From an uncultured Mucilaginibacter sp. (GTDB lineage: Bacteria > Bacteroidota > Bacteroidia > Sphingobacteriales > Sphingobacteriaceae): a DNA stretch of 5,621 bases. The notes under the pieces were generated by a model, which was not told the DNA's origin, ran no database searches, and saw nothing but the letters and a program-made list of their open reading frames with translations. Positions 4,235 through 5,621 of the stretch are shown here, piece by piece (positions within the stretch are counted from its first letter, which is position 1; every line of letters starts with the position of its first letter). A program made the translations under genes and the position numbers. The DNA is taken from positions 1 to 5,621 of the forward strand of contig CAISKH010000040.1 of NCBI GenBank assembly GCA_903885865.1, read 5' to 3'.

Positions 4235-5621
4235 TTATGCTTTCTTCGGCATTTCCCCCATCTCCAAAACCAATGTCCCCCCATTCACCAGGTCATGATG
4301 CGAAAACCATAATACATCTAATTTCTTCCCGTTCATCTTGGCAGATTGTATATACTTATGCGTTTTTGAACCGCCATTGGCTATGAGCGTAAATACTTTA
4401 CCGTTTGGCAGGTCAATACTCACTTTGCTGAATACCGGGCTGGTAATGGTGTACATTGGTATTCCCGGTTTGATAGGGAAGAAACCCATACACGAAAATA
4501 CTACAACCGACGACATGGAGCCGCCGTCCTCATCGCCCGGCACGCCCAACACATTGTCTTTGAACCAAACGTCCAGTACATACCGCGTCCATTTCTGCGT
4601 TTTCCAGGGCGAATTGGTATAGTTAAACAGGTAAGGGATATGGAACGCGCAATTATTGCCCATCGAGAACTGCCCCGTTAAAGCCGTCATATCCTGGAAC
4701 TTGGCCAGGAACGAGGCCCGGTTTGTTTCCAGCCCCTCACGGAAAAACTGGTCGAGTTGCTGTTCAAACTTATCTTTTCCGCCAGCCAGTTCTATTAATC
4801 CTTCAATATCATGCTGTACGTTCCATTTATAGGTGAGGCCGTTGTTTTCATTATAATAAGCACCGCCTTCAACTTTCGGGTCAATATTTATCCAGTTGCC
4901 TTTATTGTCTTTTGGTAAAAACAACTGCGCGTCGCTGTTCCATAAGTTTTTATAATTATTAGCCCAGGGCGCGTATTTGGCATGAACCGGAGCATTGCCT
5001 AATTCTTTGGCCAGTTCGCTTAGGGCCCAGGCATCGTAACTATGAACTAACGTTACGGCTACTGCCGAACGCTGGCTATGTTTTGACAAAGCGCCGGGGT
5101 CCGTCTCAGCTTCGCCGGGATGCAGGGCAGGGTAGTAACCATGTTCGTAATAAAAGTCCTCCAGCGCGCCTTTAGGGCCGTTTCTTGATGGAAGCATGGT
5201 TGCCTGCTCAGCGTTCTTTATCATGCCCTCCAGCGCCTTATTTACATCAAAATTGCGGATACCCTTGCGGTAAGCATCTAGAAATAGTATCGACGAATGA
5301 AAGCCAAACATTCCCTCACGGTCGCCAAAGGTTTTTGGGTACTCGGGTACCCAGCCACTTTGTTTATACATGGTAACATACGATTGTACCATGTCGCCCG
5401 CCTTTACAGGGTCGAGTATCATGCGCAAGGGGTGAAGCGCAATAAAATTACCCCAGGTATAATCGTCTGTATAAAACGGACGCTTATCTTCATGTACCTG
5501 CCCATCATACGCGCTGAAATATTTGCTGTCTTCAGTAATATTCATCATACGGGCATAGCAGCGGTATAATGCTGTATAAAAAGTGCGTTTTTGACCAACT
5601 GTTCCGCCCTCTACTTTTATC
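4235..5621 (-). CDS. GH92 family glycosidase (exo-alpha-mannosidase-like), C-terminal 461 residues
   Basis: The gene enters from the right edge: the frame is open from 5620, upstream of the first internal ATG at 5548, with IKVEGGTVGQKRTFYTALYR as the first visible residues. GH92 enzymes are Ca2+-dependent inverting exo-alpha-mannosidases, usually exported, that trim mannose from N-glycans and mannans. The visible part is the catalytic (alpha/alpha)6 barrel. Its motifs are FYTALYR (14-20 of the visible part), TDDYTWGN (51-58), GWVPEYP (89-95), NENNGLTYKWNVQHD (257-271), in which E258 aligns with the general acid of characterised members, HIPYLFNY (327-334) and GDEDGGSMSSVVVFSCMGFF (362-381), which holds the catalytic-base Asp region. 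It ends naturally with EMGEMPKKA and TAA at 4237-4235. Some motif residues differ from well-studied members (NNCAFH for NEPxxH; ENNGLTYKW for EGNxWQYxW), so its linkage specificity is open. The signal peptide and N-terminal beta-domain lie outside the window. Confidence 0.95.
   Translation of the reverse strand, partial: IKVEGGTVGQKRTFYTALYRCYARMMNITEDSKYFSAYDGQVHEDKRPFYTDDYTWGNFIALHPLRMILDPVKAGDMVQSYVTMYKQSGWVPEYPKTFGDREGMFGFHSSILFLDAYRKGIRNFDVNKALEGMIKNAEQATMLPSRNGPKGALEDFYYEHGYYPALHPGEAETDPGALSKHSQRSAVAVTLVHSYDAWALSELAKELGNAPVHAKYAPWANNYKNLWNSDAQLFLPKDNKGNWINIDPKVEGGAYYNENNGLTYKWNVQHDIEGLIELAGGKDKFEQQLDQFFREGLETNRASFLAKFQDMTALTGQFSMGNNCAFHIPYLFNYTNSPWKTQKWTRYVLDVWFKDNVLGVPGDEDGGSMSSVVVFSCMGFFPIKPGIPMYTITSPVFSKVSIDLPNGKVFTLIANGGSKTHKYIQSAKMNGKKLDVLWFSHHDLVNGGTLVLEMGEMPKKA

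Noticed and set aside
3768..4284. Two long minus-strand open frames (137 and 134 codons) opposite the rpmA tail
   Set aside because: They are antisense shadows of the Ala/Pro-rich L27 tail. Their products are Ala/Ser/Thr-rich or Cys/Arg/Phe-rich low-complexity strings, and they cross the terminators and the GH92 3' end.
4338..5569. Plus-strand frames of 63-94 codons over the GH92 gene
   Set aside because: They are shadows of the long minus-strand GH92 frame, whose conserved motifs run throughout.

Overview
The window looks chromosomal and comes from a Bacteroidota member, most likely Sphingobacteriaceae (Mucilaginibacter/Pedobacter-like). I infer this from four things: a GH92 glycosidase, a 23S-IVS-type four-helix bundle gene, a promoter of the Bacteroidota form TTG-N20-TAnnTTTG, and start codons preceded by A/T-rich sequence instead of Shine-Dalgarno motifs. 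The genus is inferred; no rRNA or other marker is present.

Layout, left to right. (1) Positions 1-276 are a worn segment. The 3' end of an unrecognised plus-strand reading frame (3-107) runs into a minus-strand fragment of an ECF sigma factor (84-230). That fragment keeps only the start of sigma region 2. (2) A minus-strand, all-helical protein of unknown function (274-801) lies just upstream of the sigma fragment on the same strand. (3) Diverging from it is a complete sodium/proton-coupled dicarboxylate/amino-acid symporter of the DAACS (GltP/DctA) family (864-2234). (4) A compact 480-bp unit (2232-2711) follows. It consists of 36-nt inverted repeats, matching at 35 of 36 positions and built of 8-nt tandem units, around a four-helix bundle (23S rRNA intervening-sequence protein type) gene. 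The gene is cut by an in-frame TAA, and the family-typical C-terminus is still readable downstream. (5) A small membrane-anchored protein of unknown function (2717-3220) comes next. (6) The ribosomal protein operon rplU-rpmA (3293-4131) has a good promoter in front. Its L27 carries an unusual ~75-residue Ala/Pro/Val/Glu/Lys tail. (7) Three hairpins lie between the convergent gene ends (4137-4227), including a bidirectional terminator and a possible dispersed palindrome. (8) The C-terminal 461 residues of a GH92 family (exo-alpha-mannosidase-like) protein lie on the minus strand and run off the right edge.

The genes do not form one pathway. rplU and rpmA are a housekeeping ribosome pair. The transporter and the GH92 enzyme belong to uptake and glycan degradation. 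The most interesting object is the inverted-repeat-bounded four-helix bundle unit. It resembles the 23S rRNA intervening sequences (stem plus ORF), but it sits between two protein genes, begins exactly at the transporter's stop codon and ends 5 nt before the next start codon. The truncated sigma factor and the L27 tail are the next most notable features.
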